Positions 50,364-57,818 of a stretch of DNA of 64,000 nucleotides are shown piece after piece. Position 1 is the stretch's first letter. Every line of letters begins with the position of its first letter. The position numbers and the translations under genes are program-made. The DNA is from Streptomyces durmitorensis (lineage in GTDB: Bacteria; Actinomycetota; Actinomycetes; Streptomycetales; Streptomycetaceae). The stretch is from positions 5,394,001-5,458,000 of the forward strand of contig NZ_CP097289.1 in NCBI RefSeq assembly GCF_023498005.1, written 5' to 3'. The notes below the pieces were generated by a model, which saw only the letters and a list, made by a program, of their open reading frames with translations, had not been told where the DNA came from and made no database searches.

Positions 50364-51371
50364 ATGGCAACCCGTGCCGTCGCCCGTCGTAAGTCCGCCA
50401 CCTCCGGCGAGACCGACGCGGCACGCAGTGTTCGCGCCGTAGGCGGGGAGATCGCCGACCGCGACCTGGTCGGCATGTACCTCGACGAGATCGCGCGTAC
50501 GCCGCTGCTCGACGCCGCCAAGGAAGTCGAGCTGTCCCAGATCATCGAGGCCGGTGTGTACGCCCGGAAGATAATCGACGGCGAGGTCGAGAGCTCCGGC
50601 GCGGGCGCGAAGGCGTCCCGCGAGGAGCTGGAGGCGCTGGTCGCCGACGGCGAGCGGGCCAAGGACGTCTTCATCCGGTCGAACCTCCGCCTCGTCGTGG
50701 CCGTGGCGCGCCGCTATCCGCGCAGTGGTCTGCCGCTGCTCGACCTGATCCAGGAGGGGAACGCGGGCCTGGTCCGCGCGGTCGAGAAGTTCGACTACGC
50801 CAAGGGCTTCAAGTTCTCCACGTACGCCACGTGGTGGATCCGTCAGGCCATCACGCGCTCCATAGCCGACCAGTCCCGCACCATCCGGCTGCCCGTCCAC
50901 CTGGTGGAGGAGCTGGGGCGGATCCGCCGGGTCATGCGCGAGTTCAACCGCAAGCACGGGCGCGACCCGGAGCCGGAAGAGGTCGCCGCCGAGCTGGACT
51001 CCACGCCGGCGCGTGTGACGGACGTCCTGGACTGGGCGCGCGACCCGGTCTCACTGAACATGGGCGTGGACGACAACGGAGACACGCAATTCGGTGACCT
51101 CCTTGAGGACACCTCCGCGGTCTCGCCCGAGCAGTCCGTCCTGACGCTGCTGCGCAGCGAGGAACTGGACGACCTGATCGGCCGCCTCGACCAGCGCACG
51201 GCCTCCATCATCAAGATGCGGTACGGCATCGAGGACGGCCGCGAGCGGACCCTTACGGAGGTCGGCAAGCAGCATGGGCTGACGCGGGAGCGGATCCGCC
51301 AGATCGAGAAGCACGCGCTTCTGGAGCTGAAGAAGCTGGCTCGGGACACGGGCTTCGACGCGGCGGCCTGA
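50364..51371 (+). CDS. hrdD: RNA polymerase principal-type sigma factor HrdD
   Basis: 335 residues from ATG 50364 after AAGGGAG. All sigma-70 regions are present: region 1.2 (DLVGMYLDEIARTPLLDAAK), regions 2.1-2.4 (LRLVVAVARRYPRSGLPLLD, KFSTYATWWIRQAITRSIAD, QSRTIRLPVHLVEELG), region 3 and region 4 with GLTRERIRQIEKHALLELKK. The start MATRAVARRKSATSGE and the lack of the long acidic N-terminal region of HrdB identify HrdD. It directs RNA polymerase to HrdB-like promoters; in S. coelicolor it is dispensable and stress-induced. The upstream SigR promoter fits that. Confidence 0.96.
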   Translation: MATRAVARRKSATSGETDAARSVRAVGGEIADRDLVGMYLDEIARTPLLDAAKEVELSQIIEAGVYARKIIDGEVESSGAGAKASREELEALVADGERAKDVFIRSNLRLVVAVARRYPRSGLPLLDLIQEGNAGLVRAVEKFDYAKGFKFSTYATWWIRQAITRSIADQSRTIRLPVHLVEELGRIRRVMREFNRKHGRDPEPEEVAAELDSTPARVTDVLDWARDPVSLNMGVDDNGDTQFGDLLEDTSAVSPEQSVLTLLRSEELDDLIGRLDQRTASIIKMRYGIEDGRERTLTEVGKQHGLTRERIRQIEKHALLELKKLARDTGFDAAA

Positions 51372-51398
51372 GCGGCCCGCGAAGCCGTCCATCAGCTG

Positions 51399-51437
51399 AG
51401 CCCCGGTGCCATCCCCCCCCGGCACCGGGGCTCTTTT
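51399..51437 (+). terminator. Rho-independent terminator of hrdD
   Basis: AGCCCCGGTGCC pairs with GGCACCGGGGCT (12 bp) around a loop of A, T and eight Cs, followed by CTTTTCT. It starts 27 bases after the hrdD stop codon. Confidence 0.92.
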
Positions 51438-51496
51438 CTGTCTCCGTGGGTCCTCGTGCGGGGCAGAGGGCTCTGTTCCGTGCGGGTCTTGTCGAA

Positions 51497-51556
51497 CCTG
51501 CGGGCCGGTGGAACCTGTCCCGCGCTCCGCGCGGACGTCTCCCACCCACCCACCCG
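51497..51556 (+). repeat. Left inverted-repeat arm of the repeat element
   Basis: Starts CCTGCGGGCCGG and contains CTGT, CCGCGCTCCGCGCGGA and TCTCCCACCCACCCACCC. It matches the reverse complement of 52083-52147 over most of its length with small gaps. The last 15 bases (51541-51555) are four CCC runs separated by single A, a G-quadruplex motif on the minus strand. Confidence 0.7.
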
Positions 51557-52076
51557 CTCACCCCGAGTCCTCCCCGCCCACCTGCGCGCTCACCCGGGGT
51601 CTTCCGCGCCCGCCTGCGCGCTCACCCGGGGTCTTCCCCGCCCGCCTGCGCGATCACCCGGGGTCCTCTCCGCCCGCCTGCGCGATCACCGTGAGTTCTC
51701 CCGCCTGCCCAGCCGATCCCCCCGGGTCTTCCCCGCCCACCTGCGCGATCACCCTGGGTCCTCCCCGCCCACCCACCCGATCACCGCGAGTACTCCCGCC
51801 CACCCCACCCGACTGCCACGGGTCCTCCCCGCCCTCCTGCGCGATCACCTGGGGTCCTCCCCGCCCACCTGCGCGATCACCCCGGGTCTTCCCCGCCCAC
51901 CCACCCGATCACCGCGAGTACTCCCGCCCACCCCACCCGACTGCCACGGGTCCTCCCCGCCCTCCTGCGCGATCACCTGGGGTCTTCCCCGCCCACCCAC
52001 CCGATCACCGCGAGTTCTCCCGCCCACCCCCCGACTGCCCCGGGTCCTCCCCGTCCGCCCAGCCGATTCGCCCCGG
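51545..52076. repeat. Tandem array of about 16 copies of a 32-bp repeat
   Basis: The unit is close to CCTGCGCGATCACCC followed by GGGGTCCTCCCCGCCCA; CCTGCGCG recurs at 51581, 51613, 51645 and 51677, exactly 32 bp apart. Units vary between 31 and 33 bp and fall into subtypes. A 128-bp block of four units starting at 51781 is repeated at 51909, showing growth by block duplication. There are no unique spacers, so it is a minisatellite rather than CRISPR. Confidence 0.92.
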
Positions 52077-52082
52077 AGTAAT

Positions 52083-52098
52083 GGGTGGGTGGGTGGGG
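52083..52098 (+). other. G-quadruplex motif
   Basis: Four G-runs separated by single T residues (GGGTGGGTGGGTGGGG) form an optimal parallel G-quadruplex sequence on the plus strand. The mirrored motif on the minus strand is at 51541-51555, at the other end of the array. Confidence 0.8.
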
Positions 52099-52147
52099 AA
52101 GATCCGCGCGAAGCGCGGTACAGGGCTCGCCCCCCGCGGCCCGCAGG
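52083..52147 (-). repeat. Right inverted-repeat arm of the repeat element
   Basis: Read on the minus strand it starts CCTGCGGGCCGCG and contains CCTGTACCGCGCTTCGCGCGGA and TCTTCCCCACCCACCCACCC, pairing with 51497-51556. The copy has a few extra bases in the middle. Confidence 0.7.
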
Positions 52148-52206
52148 GCGTTATGTCGCGCCGCAGTGGCGGAACCCGCATCGGACGGGGGCCGGCAGCC
52201 CCCGGT

Positions 52207-53205
52207 TCACGCCCCCGATGCCCGGGTCAGGCGGGAGCCGAGGTCACGTAGAGAAGACACCAGCTCCGGGGGGCCGTGGGCCACGAAATCGCAGCCCGTC
52301 ATGGCGAGGCGTACCGCCAGCCAGTCCACCGCATCCGTCACCGTGGCCCGCACACGGCAACTCGTGGCCGTCAGGGGCTCCGGCGCCCCCAGCGCCGGGA
52401 GCCTCGTCGCGACGGTCTCCGCGGACTCCGCGAACGTCACGTCGATCGCGTACGAAGGCTGGCCCCGCCACATCGACCGGCGGATGTACTCCGCCGCGTC
52501 CCCCGTCGGAAGCTCCCGCGGCACGAAGCGCGCCCCGGTCGCGAACGGGGACGACACCCGGTCCACGCGGAACGTGCGCCAGTCGTCGCGGTCGATGTCG
52601 TACGCGACCAGATACCAGCGCCGCCCCGTCGACACGAGCCGGTGCGGCTCCGTGAGCCGGCGGGACTCGGTGCCGTCGCCGGAGCGGTACGCGAAGCGGA
52701 GCCGCTCCTGGCCCGCCGCCGCGGATGCCATGACCGTCAGCGTCTCGGGCGCGATGCTGGCCCCGTCCCCGCTGGTCAGCGGGATCGTCGCGATCTGGAG
52801 TGTCTGGACCCGGTGGCGCAGGCGCGACGGCAGGACCTGCTCCAGCTTCGCCAGGGCCCGGACCGACGCCTCCTCCACCCCCTCCACCGCGTGGCCCGCC
52901 CCCGCCCGCAGCCCCACCGCGATCGCCACCGCCTCCTCGTCGTCCAGGACGAGCGGAGGCATCGCCTTGCCCGCGACCAGGCGGTATCCACCGGTCGCCC
53001 CCTGGCTCGCCTGCACCGGATAGCCGAGGTCCCGCAGCCGGTCGATGTCGCGCCGCACCGTACGGCGGCTGACGCCGAGCCGGTCCGACAGTTCCCCGCC
53101 CGGCCACTCGCGCGGGGTCTGCAGGAGGGAGAGGAGCTGAAGCAGCCGAGCCGGGGTGTCCGTACCGCCGGACCGTTCCGAGGTCGTGCCGGAAGTCGAA
53201 GTCAT
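52207..53205 (-). CDS. WYL-domain transcriptional regulator (YafY type)
   Basis: 332 residues from ATG 53205; ATG 53226 in the same frame is possible, and neither has a ribosome site. A DeoR/HTH_11-type helix-turn-helix lies at about 20-75 (LLQLLSLLQTPREWPGGELS, DRLGVSRRTVRRDIDRLRDL). The WYL domain follows, with LVSTGRRWYLVAYDIDRDDW and RTFRVDRVSS. WYL regulators sense small ligands or nucleic acid. It is divergent from an MFS exporter with only 42-62 bases between the starts, so it very likely controls the pump. Confidence 0.92.
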   Translation of the reverse strand: MTSTSGTTSERSGGTDTPARLLQLLSLLQTPREWPGGELSDRLGVSRRTVRRDIDRLRDLGYPVQASQGATGGYRLVAGKAMPPLVLDDEEAVAIAVGLRAGAGHAVEGVEEASVRALAKLEQVLPSRLRHRVQTLQIATIPLTSGDGASIAPETLTVMASAAAGQERLRFAYRSGDGTESRRLTEPHRLVSTGRRWYLVAYDIDRDDWRTFRVDRVSSPFATGARFVPRELPTGDAAEYIRRSMWRGQPSYAIDVTFAESAETVATRLPALGAPEPLTATSCRVRATVTDAVDWLAVRLAMTGCDFVAHGPPELVSSLRDLGSRLTRASGA

Positions 53206-53229
53206 GTCACACAGGATGCCGCGCATCTA

Positions 53230-53239
53230 GGACATGTTC
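53230..53239. promoter_or_regulatory. Near-palindrome between WYL regulator and MFS gene
   Basis: GGACATGTTC, an almost perfect dyad, lies in the short shared promoter gap. The MFS ATG follows a TAGTCT -10-like hexamer by only about 9 bases, suggesting a leaderless transcript whose start would be covered by a regulator bound here. Confidence 0.4.
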
Positions 53240-53267
53240 TGGCCTATATGGCTTCTAGTCTCCTCTC

Positions 53268-54809
53268 ATGACTTACAGCAGCCCCGCCACGACACCGCCC
53301 GGAACGGCCGCCGCAGCCGACCGGCGCCGCTGGCTCGCCCTCGCCATCGTGATGACCGCGGCCTTCATGGACCTCGTCGACGTCACCATCGTCAACATCG
53401 CGATCCCGTCCATCCAGGAGGACGCGGGCGCCTCGTACAGCCAGATCCAGTGGATCACCGCGGGCTACGCGCTCGCGTTCGCGGCCGGACTGATCACCGG
53501 CGGGCGGCTCGGCGACATCCACGGGCGCAAGCGGATGTTCCTCATAGGCATCGCGGGCTTCACCCTCGCCTCCGCGCTCTGCGGCTTCGCCGCCAACCCG
53601 GAGATGCTGGTCGCCTCGCGGATCCTTCAGGGCGCCATGGCCGCGATGATGGTGCCGCAGGTCCTGTCGATCGTGCACGCCACGTTCCCCGCGCACGAGC
53701 GGGGCAAGGTCTTCGGGCTCTTCGGGATGATCGTGGGGCTCGGCGCCGTCTCGGGGCCGCTGCTCGGCGCGCTCCTGACCCAGTGGAACCTGTTCGGGCT
53801 CGAATGGCGGCCGATCTTCCTCATCAACCTGCCCGTCGGGATCGCGGGACTGATCCTGGGCGCCAAGTTCATCAGTGAGTCCAAGGCCCCCAAGGCCCTC
53901 AAGCTCGACCTCGTCGGCGTCGTCCTGGTCACGCTCGGCCTGCTGATGGTGCTCTACCCGCTCACCCGTGGGCGCGAGCTGGACTGGCCGCTGTGGGGTT
54001 ACGCCATGATGGCGGGCGGGCTCGTCGTCTTCGGCGCGCTCATCGCGTACGAGAAGGCGAAGGCGGCGAAGGACGGTTCGCCGCTCGTGGAGCTGTCCCT
54101 GTTCAAGGTGAAGAGCTTCGCCGCGGGCATCGCGGTGCAGACGGTGTTCGGTGTCGCGATGGGCATCTTCTTCCTGGTCTGGACGGTGTACATGCAGACG
54201 GGCCTCGGCTGGAGCGCGCTGCGGGCGGGCACCACCGGGGTGCCGTTCTCGATCGCCGTATCGGTGGCGGCCGGCATGTCCGTGCAGAAGCTCGTGCCGC
54301 GGTTCGGGCGCAAGGTGCTCCAGGCCGGCGCGCTCGTCATGGCGGCCGGGGTGCTGCTCTACATCTGGGAGGCGGACCGGTACGGCGCGGGCATCGCGTC
54401 CTGGCAGATGGCGCTGCCGCTGCTCGTGATGGGCGCCGGGATGGGACTCATCGTCGCGCCGCTGACCGACGCCATCCTCTCCGACGTGCCGCGTGAGCAC
54501 TCGGGGTCCGCGTCCGGGCTGCTCAACACCGTGCAGCAGATGGGTACGGCGCTGGGGCTCGGCCTGGTCTCCGTGGTGTTCTTCGGCATGATCGACGAGA
54601 AGGCGGCGCCGAGCCAGGTGCCCACGGAGATCGTGGGCGCGTTCCAGAACTCGCTGTGGTGGGTCGTCGGCGTGCTCGTCGTCATCTTCCTGCTGATGTT
54701 CGCCCTGCCGGGCAAGCCGCGGCAGCACGTCGAGGGTGGCGGCGACGAGGACGCGGTCGCGGATGCGGCCGGTGAACTTCCCGAGCGGGAGGCCGTGTTG
54801 ACCTCCTGA
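53268..54809 (+). CDS. MFS drug exporter, DHA2 type
   Basis: 513 residues from ATG 53268, probably leaderless because no ribosome site precedes it. Helix 1 contains MDLVDVTIVNIAIPSIQEDA, and the helix 2-3 loop is GGRLGDIHGRKRMF. Motif C (FGMIVGLGAVSGPLLGALL) marks an antiporter. About 14 helices are present, ending in a polar cytoplasmic tail. It is the third DHA2-type pump in this window, each with its own regulator (MarR, TetR, WYL); this one is probably controlled by the divergent WYL protein. Confidence 0.93.
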   Translation: MTYSSPATTPPGTAAAADRRRWLALAIVMTAAFMDLVDVTIVNIAIPSIQEDAGASYSQIQWITAGYALAFAAGLITGGRLGDIHGRKRMFLIGIAGFTLASALCGFAANPEMLVASRILQGAMAAMMVPQVLSIVHATFPAHERGKVFGLFGMIVGLGAVSGPLLGALLTQWNLFGLEWRPIFLINLPVGIAGLILGAKFISESKAPKALKLDLVGVVLVTLGLLMVLYPLTRGRELDWPLWGYAMMAGGLVVFGALIAYEKAKAAKDGSPLVELSLFKVKSFAAGIAVQTVFGVAMGIFFLVWTVYMQTGLGWSALRAGTTGVPFSIAVSVAAGMSVQKLVPRFGRKVLQAGALVMAAGVLLYIWEADRYGAGIASWQMALPLLVMGAGMGLIVAPLTDAILSDVPREHSGSASGLLNTVQQMGTALGLGLVSVVFFGMIDEKAAPSQVPTEIVGAFQNSLWWVVGVLVVIFLLMFALPGKPRQHVEGGGDEDAVADAAGELPEREAVLTS

Positions 54810-54822
54810 GCGGGTTCGGGGT

Positions 54823-54839
54823 GACCCTCTGAGGGGGTC
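54823..54839. terminator. Short hairpin between convergent genes
   Basis: GACCCTC-TGA-GGGGGTC, a 7-bp stem with one T-G pair, lies between the MFS stop and the stop of the convergent solute-binding protein gene. Confidence 0.45.
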
Positions 54840-54867
54840 GGACCGGCGGGCGCGGCCCGGGTGGAGC

Positions 54868-56178
54868 CTAGAGCTCCGCCTGGGCCGCCGCCGTGTCCAG
54901 GGCTTCGAGTACGGCGCCGGGGTTGCCGCCCTTCGTGACGGCGGCCCCGATCTCCTTGCGGATGGCGGCCCGCACGGTCGGCCACGAGCGGAGGCTCACC
55001 GGCTGGAACTGCGCCTGCGGCATCTGGTCGATGAACTTCCACAGCGGGCGCTGGGCCGCGTCCGCGCGCAGCGCCGACGAGGCGGAGCTGGTGACCGGGA
55101 GCGCGGCCTGGCCACCGCCGTACGCCTTCGCCGACTTGCGGCCGTAGAGGTAGCCGAGGAACGTCCCGCACGCGTCGCCGTGGCCGTTCTGCTTGAACGC
55201 CATCAGCCAGTCGCTCAGGCCCACGGGAGCCGCGGCCCCGCCCCTGCGCGTGGGGAACGCGGCATGGGCGTAAGGGAACTTGACCTGGTCGGCGGCGCCC
55301 ATGAGCACGGGGTGCGCGATCAGCATCCCGATGTTGCCGCGCATGAACTGCTCGTACGCGGCCGTCCTGTTGAGCCCCGCCGGGTCCGCGCCCGCGAGGC
55401 CCTTCGCCACCAGCTCGTCGCGCAGCCAGGTCAGCGTCCGGACGTTGCTCGCGGTGTGGAAGTCATAGCCGGCCAGGCCCGCGTAGCCGCCTTCGTCCGC
55501 GAGCAGCCAGGACAGGGCCTCGTCCTCGGCGGCCTCGGGGCCCAACTGGAGCCCGTACGGCGTTTTCACGCCGATCCCCTTCAGGGCCTGCGCCGCCGAG
55601 CGGAGCTCGTCCCAGGAGGTGGGGGCGCCGCTGATGCCGGCCTGCTTGAAGAGGGCCTTGTTGTAGAAGAGGCGCGGGGTGCTGGCGAGGAACGGGATGC
55701 CGTACTGGGTGTGCTTGACCGATCCCGCCTCGGCGTACGAGCGGGTGAAGTCGGCCTCGGTGCGGATGTCGAAGAGGTCGGAGGCGCCGTAGAGCTGGTC
55801 GTCCTCGGCGTAGGGGGCGAAGACGTTCGACTGTGCGATGTCGGGGGCGTCGCCGTCCTTCACACGGCGGGCGAGCGTCCGGTCGAGCTTGTCGAAGGGG
55901 ACGCGTTCCAGGGCGATCTTGACGGTGGGGTGCGCCTTCTCGAAGGCGGTGACGAGGCCGTCCCACTGGTCGCCGATGGAAGAGCCGACGCTTTTGTCGT
56001 AGCTGGCGACGAGGACTTTGAGGGTGGTGTCGCCGCCGGACGAGCAGGCGCCGAGGGCGGGGCCGAGGCCGAGGGTGAGACCGAGGGCGGAGACGCCGCT
56101 GAGGCCGGCGGAGTGGGAAAGGAACTGTCGACGACGCACCGGTGTAGCCACCTTCTCGAACTGCTTGGGCGTATGCAC
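54868..56178 (-). CDS. ABC-type extracellular solute-binding lipoprotein
   Basis: 436 residues from GTG 56178. The N-terminus has a twin-arginine pattern (RRRQFLS) and a lipobox LGAC, so it is probably a Tat-exported lipoprotein. The mature part has the family-1 sugar-binding layout: TLKVLVASYDKSVGSS, FEKAHPTVKIALERVPFDKL, IAQSNVFAPYAEDD, YGIPFLASTPRLFYNKALFK and TSWDELRSAAQALKG. It would capture a sugar or oligosaccharide for import. No permease or ATPase gene is adjacent, so it must work with components encoded elsewhere. Confidence 0.9.
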   Translation of the reverse strand: MHTPKQFEKVATPVRRRQFLSHSAGLSGVSALGLTLGLGPALGACSSGGDTTLKVLVASYDKSVGSSIGDQWDGLVTAFEKAHPTVKIALERVPFDKLDRTLARRVKDGDAPDIAQSNVFAPYAEDDQLYGASDLFDIRTEADFTRSYAEAGSVKHTQYGIPFLASTPRLFYNKALFKQAGISGAPTSWDELRSAAQALKGIGVKTPYGLQLGPEAAEDEALSWLLADEGGYAGLAGYDFHTASNVRTLTWLRDELVAKGLAGADPAGLNRTAAYEQFMRGNIGMLIAHPVLMGAADQVKFPYAHAAFPTRRGGAAAPVGLSDWLMAFKQNGHGDACGTFLGYLYGRKSAKAYGGGQAALPVTSSASSALRADAAQRPLWKFIDQMPQAQFQPVSLRSWPTVRAAIRKEIGAAVTKGGNPGAVLEALDTAAAQAEL

Positions 56179-56267
56179 TTGATCTCAACGGTGGCAGATT
56201 CTGTCACACAGGCATGTTGTGCCTAGGGAGGGCCCGTCGCTGTGCCGTCTGGCATAACCTGCCTGGC

Positions 56268-56927
56268 ATGCCCGCAAGTTCGCTCAATGCGCCCGATTCG
56301 CTCACCGAACGCCGTAAGGCGGAGACGCGGCTGGACATCGCCCGTACCGCGGCCGCGCTCTTCGTCGAGAACGGGCTGAGGGCCACGCGCGCGGAGGACA
56401 TCGCCCGCGCGGCGGGTGTCGCGCCGCGCACCTTCTACCGCTACTTCGCGACGAAGGAGGAGGCTGTGGCCCCGCTCTTCGCCGCCGGGGCGCAGCAGTG
56501 GGCGGAGGCGGTGCGGGGTGCGCCCGCGGGGCTGTCGGTACGGGAGGCGCTGCGGCACGCGGCGTCGAGGGCGCTGGTCCCTGACAGCGATGCCGCGCCG
56601 GGGCTCGCGATCGGGGACGCGGAGGCGCTGGAGTGGGTGCGGGCGCTGCTGCGGATGGCGGGGGAGAGCGCGGCGCTCAGGGCGGTGTGGTCGAACGCCT
56701 GCCACGCATCGGAGGAGACGCTGCTCTCCGTCCTGACGGAGCGGGAGGGGCGCGGGACGGGGGCGCCTTCGCTGGAGCTGCGGCTCGTGGCGGGGGTGGC
56801 CAGTGCGGCGGTGCGGGTGGCGGTGGAGACATGGGCGGCAGGGGACGACCCCGCCGGTGGCGGGGGTGGCCCGGCGGCTCTGGCGGAACACTGCATCGAA
56901 ACCTTGGAGGGCTTCCGCTGGCCGTAG
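56268..56927 (+). CDS. TetR-family regulator
   Basis: 219 residues from ATG 56268. A CATAACCT -10-like element ends about 10 bases before it, suggesting a leaderless transcript. The HTH is at about residues 17-62 (RLDIARTAAALFVENGLRAT, EDIARAAGVAPRTFYRYFAT). The C-terminal part is Gly-rich near its end. It is divergent from the solute-binding lipoprotein gene; a regulatory link is possible but unproven. It is not obviously part of the fructose cluster downstream. Confidence 0.9.
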   Translation: MPASSLNAPDSLTERRKAETRLDIARTAAALFVENGLRATRAEDIARAAGVAPRTFYRYFATKEEAVAPLFAAGAQQWAEAVRGAPAGLSVREALRHAASRALVPDSDAAPGLAIGDAEALEWVRALLRMAGESAALRAVWSNACHASEETLLSVLTEREGRGTGAPSLELRLVAGVASAAVRVAVETWAAGDDPAGGGGGPAALAEHCIETLEGFRWP

Positions 56928-56978
56928 GGCGCAGTGACGCCGGGACGTAAGTCCGTTTGTGTCTGCCAAAGGTCCGAA

Positions 56979-57028
56979 CGTGTTTACTTTGCCGATATCC
57001 AGCCGTAGCCTGCAAGCGAAACAACACG
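56979..57028. promoter_or_regulatory. Candidate FruR operator region
   Basis: GTGTTTACTTTGC (56980-56992) and GCGAAACAACACG (57014-57026) form an imperfect inverted repeat about 34 bp apart, upstream of fruR. DeoR/GlpR-type regulators often bind such A/T-rich spaced half-sites. Autoregulation of the fru operon is inferred. Confidence 0.4.
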
Positions 57029-57056
57029 CTCGGGCACCAGGCGGAGGCAAACGGAC

Positions 57057-57818
57057 ATGTACGCACCGGAGCGGCAGCAGGAGATCCTGCGGCTCGCACG
57101 CGACGGCGGCCGAGTCGACGTCCTGTCGCTCGCCGAGGAGTTCAAGGTCACCGCCGAGACCATCCGGCGCGACCTGAAGGCCCTGGACCGGGCAGGTCTC
57201 GTGCGGCGCGTGCACGGTGGTGCCATACCGGCAGGACGCCTCGACTTCGAGCCCGACCTCGCGGAGCGAGAGGGAACGGCCGCCGACGAGAAGGACCGCA
57301 TCGCCCACGCCGCCCTCGCCGAACTCCCCACCGAAGGCAGCGTCATCCTCGACGCCGGCTCGACCGTCGCCCGCCTAGCCGCCTCACTCCCGCTGGAAGC
57401 GACGTTCACCGTCGTCACCCACGGCCTGCCCACCGCGGCCCGCCTCGCCGACCACCCCGGCATCCAGCTCCACCTCATCGGGGGCCGCGTCCGCAGCCGT
57501 ACGCGCGCCGCCGTCGACGCGTGGGCGCTGCGTGCGTACGGAGAGATCCGCGCCGACGTCCTCTTCGTCGCCGCGAACGGCTTCTCCGCGGAAGCGGGAC
57601 TCACCACCCCCGACCTCGCCGAAGCCGCCGTCAAGCGCGCGGCGATCGGCGCGGCCCGCCGCGTGGTGCTCCTCGCGGACTCCGCCAAGCACGGCCAGGA
57701 GCACTTCGCGCGCTTCGGCGACCTGGCCGACGTGGACCTGCTGATCACCGACACCGGACTCAGCCCCGAGGACGCCACGGCGATCGAGGCCGGCGGCACG
57801 GAGGTGATCCGGGCATGA
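57057..57818 (+). CDS. fruR: DeoR/GlpR-family regulator of the fructose operon
   Basis: 253 residues from ATG 57057. The DeoR HTH is at residues 5-57 (RQQEILRLARDGGRVDVLSL, EEFKVTAETIRRDLKALDRA). A DeoR sensor domain with GSVILDAGSTVARLA, ADVLFVAANGFS and VVLLADSAKHGQEHFARF binds a sugar phosphate, here presumably fructose-1-phosphate. It is the first gene of fruR-fruK-ORF-fruA, and its stop overlaps the fruK start (ATGA). It likely represses the operon until fructose-1-phosphate accumulates. Confidence 0.93.
   Translation: MYAPERQQEILRLARDGGRVDVLSLAEEFKVTAETIRRDLKALDRAGLVRRVHGGAIPAGRLDFEPDLAEREGTAADEKDRIAHAALAELPTEGSVILDAGSTVARLAASLPLEATFTVVTHGLPTAARLADHPGIQLHLIGGRVRSRTRAAVDAWALRAYGEIRADVLFVAANGFSAEAGLTTPDLAEAAVKRAAIGAARRVVLLADSAKHGQEHFARFGDLADVDLLITDTGLSPEDATAIEAGGTEVIRA

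Larger units (their letters stand above)
51372..52206. other. 835-base non-coding region downstream of hrdD
   Basis: Contains the hrdD terminator, then a composite element: imperfect inverted repeats at both ends, a G-quadruplex motif beside each, and a 32-bp tandem repeat array between. Open frames cross it on both strands, but the 31-33 bp unit is not a multiple of three, and no ribosome sites are present, so it is very unlikely to encode protein. Confidence 0.75.

Noticed and set aside
51516..51540. A second ECF-type promoter (GGAACC followed by CGTCTC)
   Set aside because: The spacer is 20 bp, too long for the 16-18 bp consensus, and no gene follows.
51545..52076. CRISPR array
   Set aside because: The 32-bp units follow head to tail without unique spacers, units themselves vary, and no cas genes are nearby.
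51406..52655. Open frames running through the 32-bp repeat array
   Set aside because: Unit length is not a multiple of three, the translations are Pro/Ser/Arg repeats in shifting phase, and no ribosome site is present.
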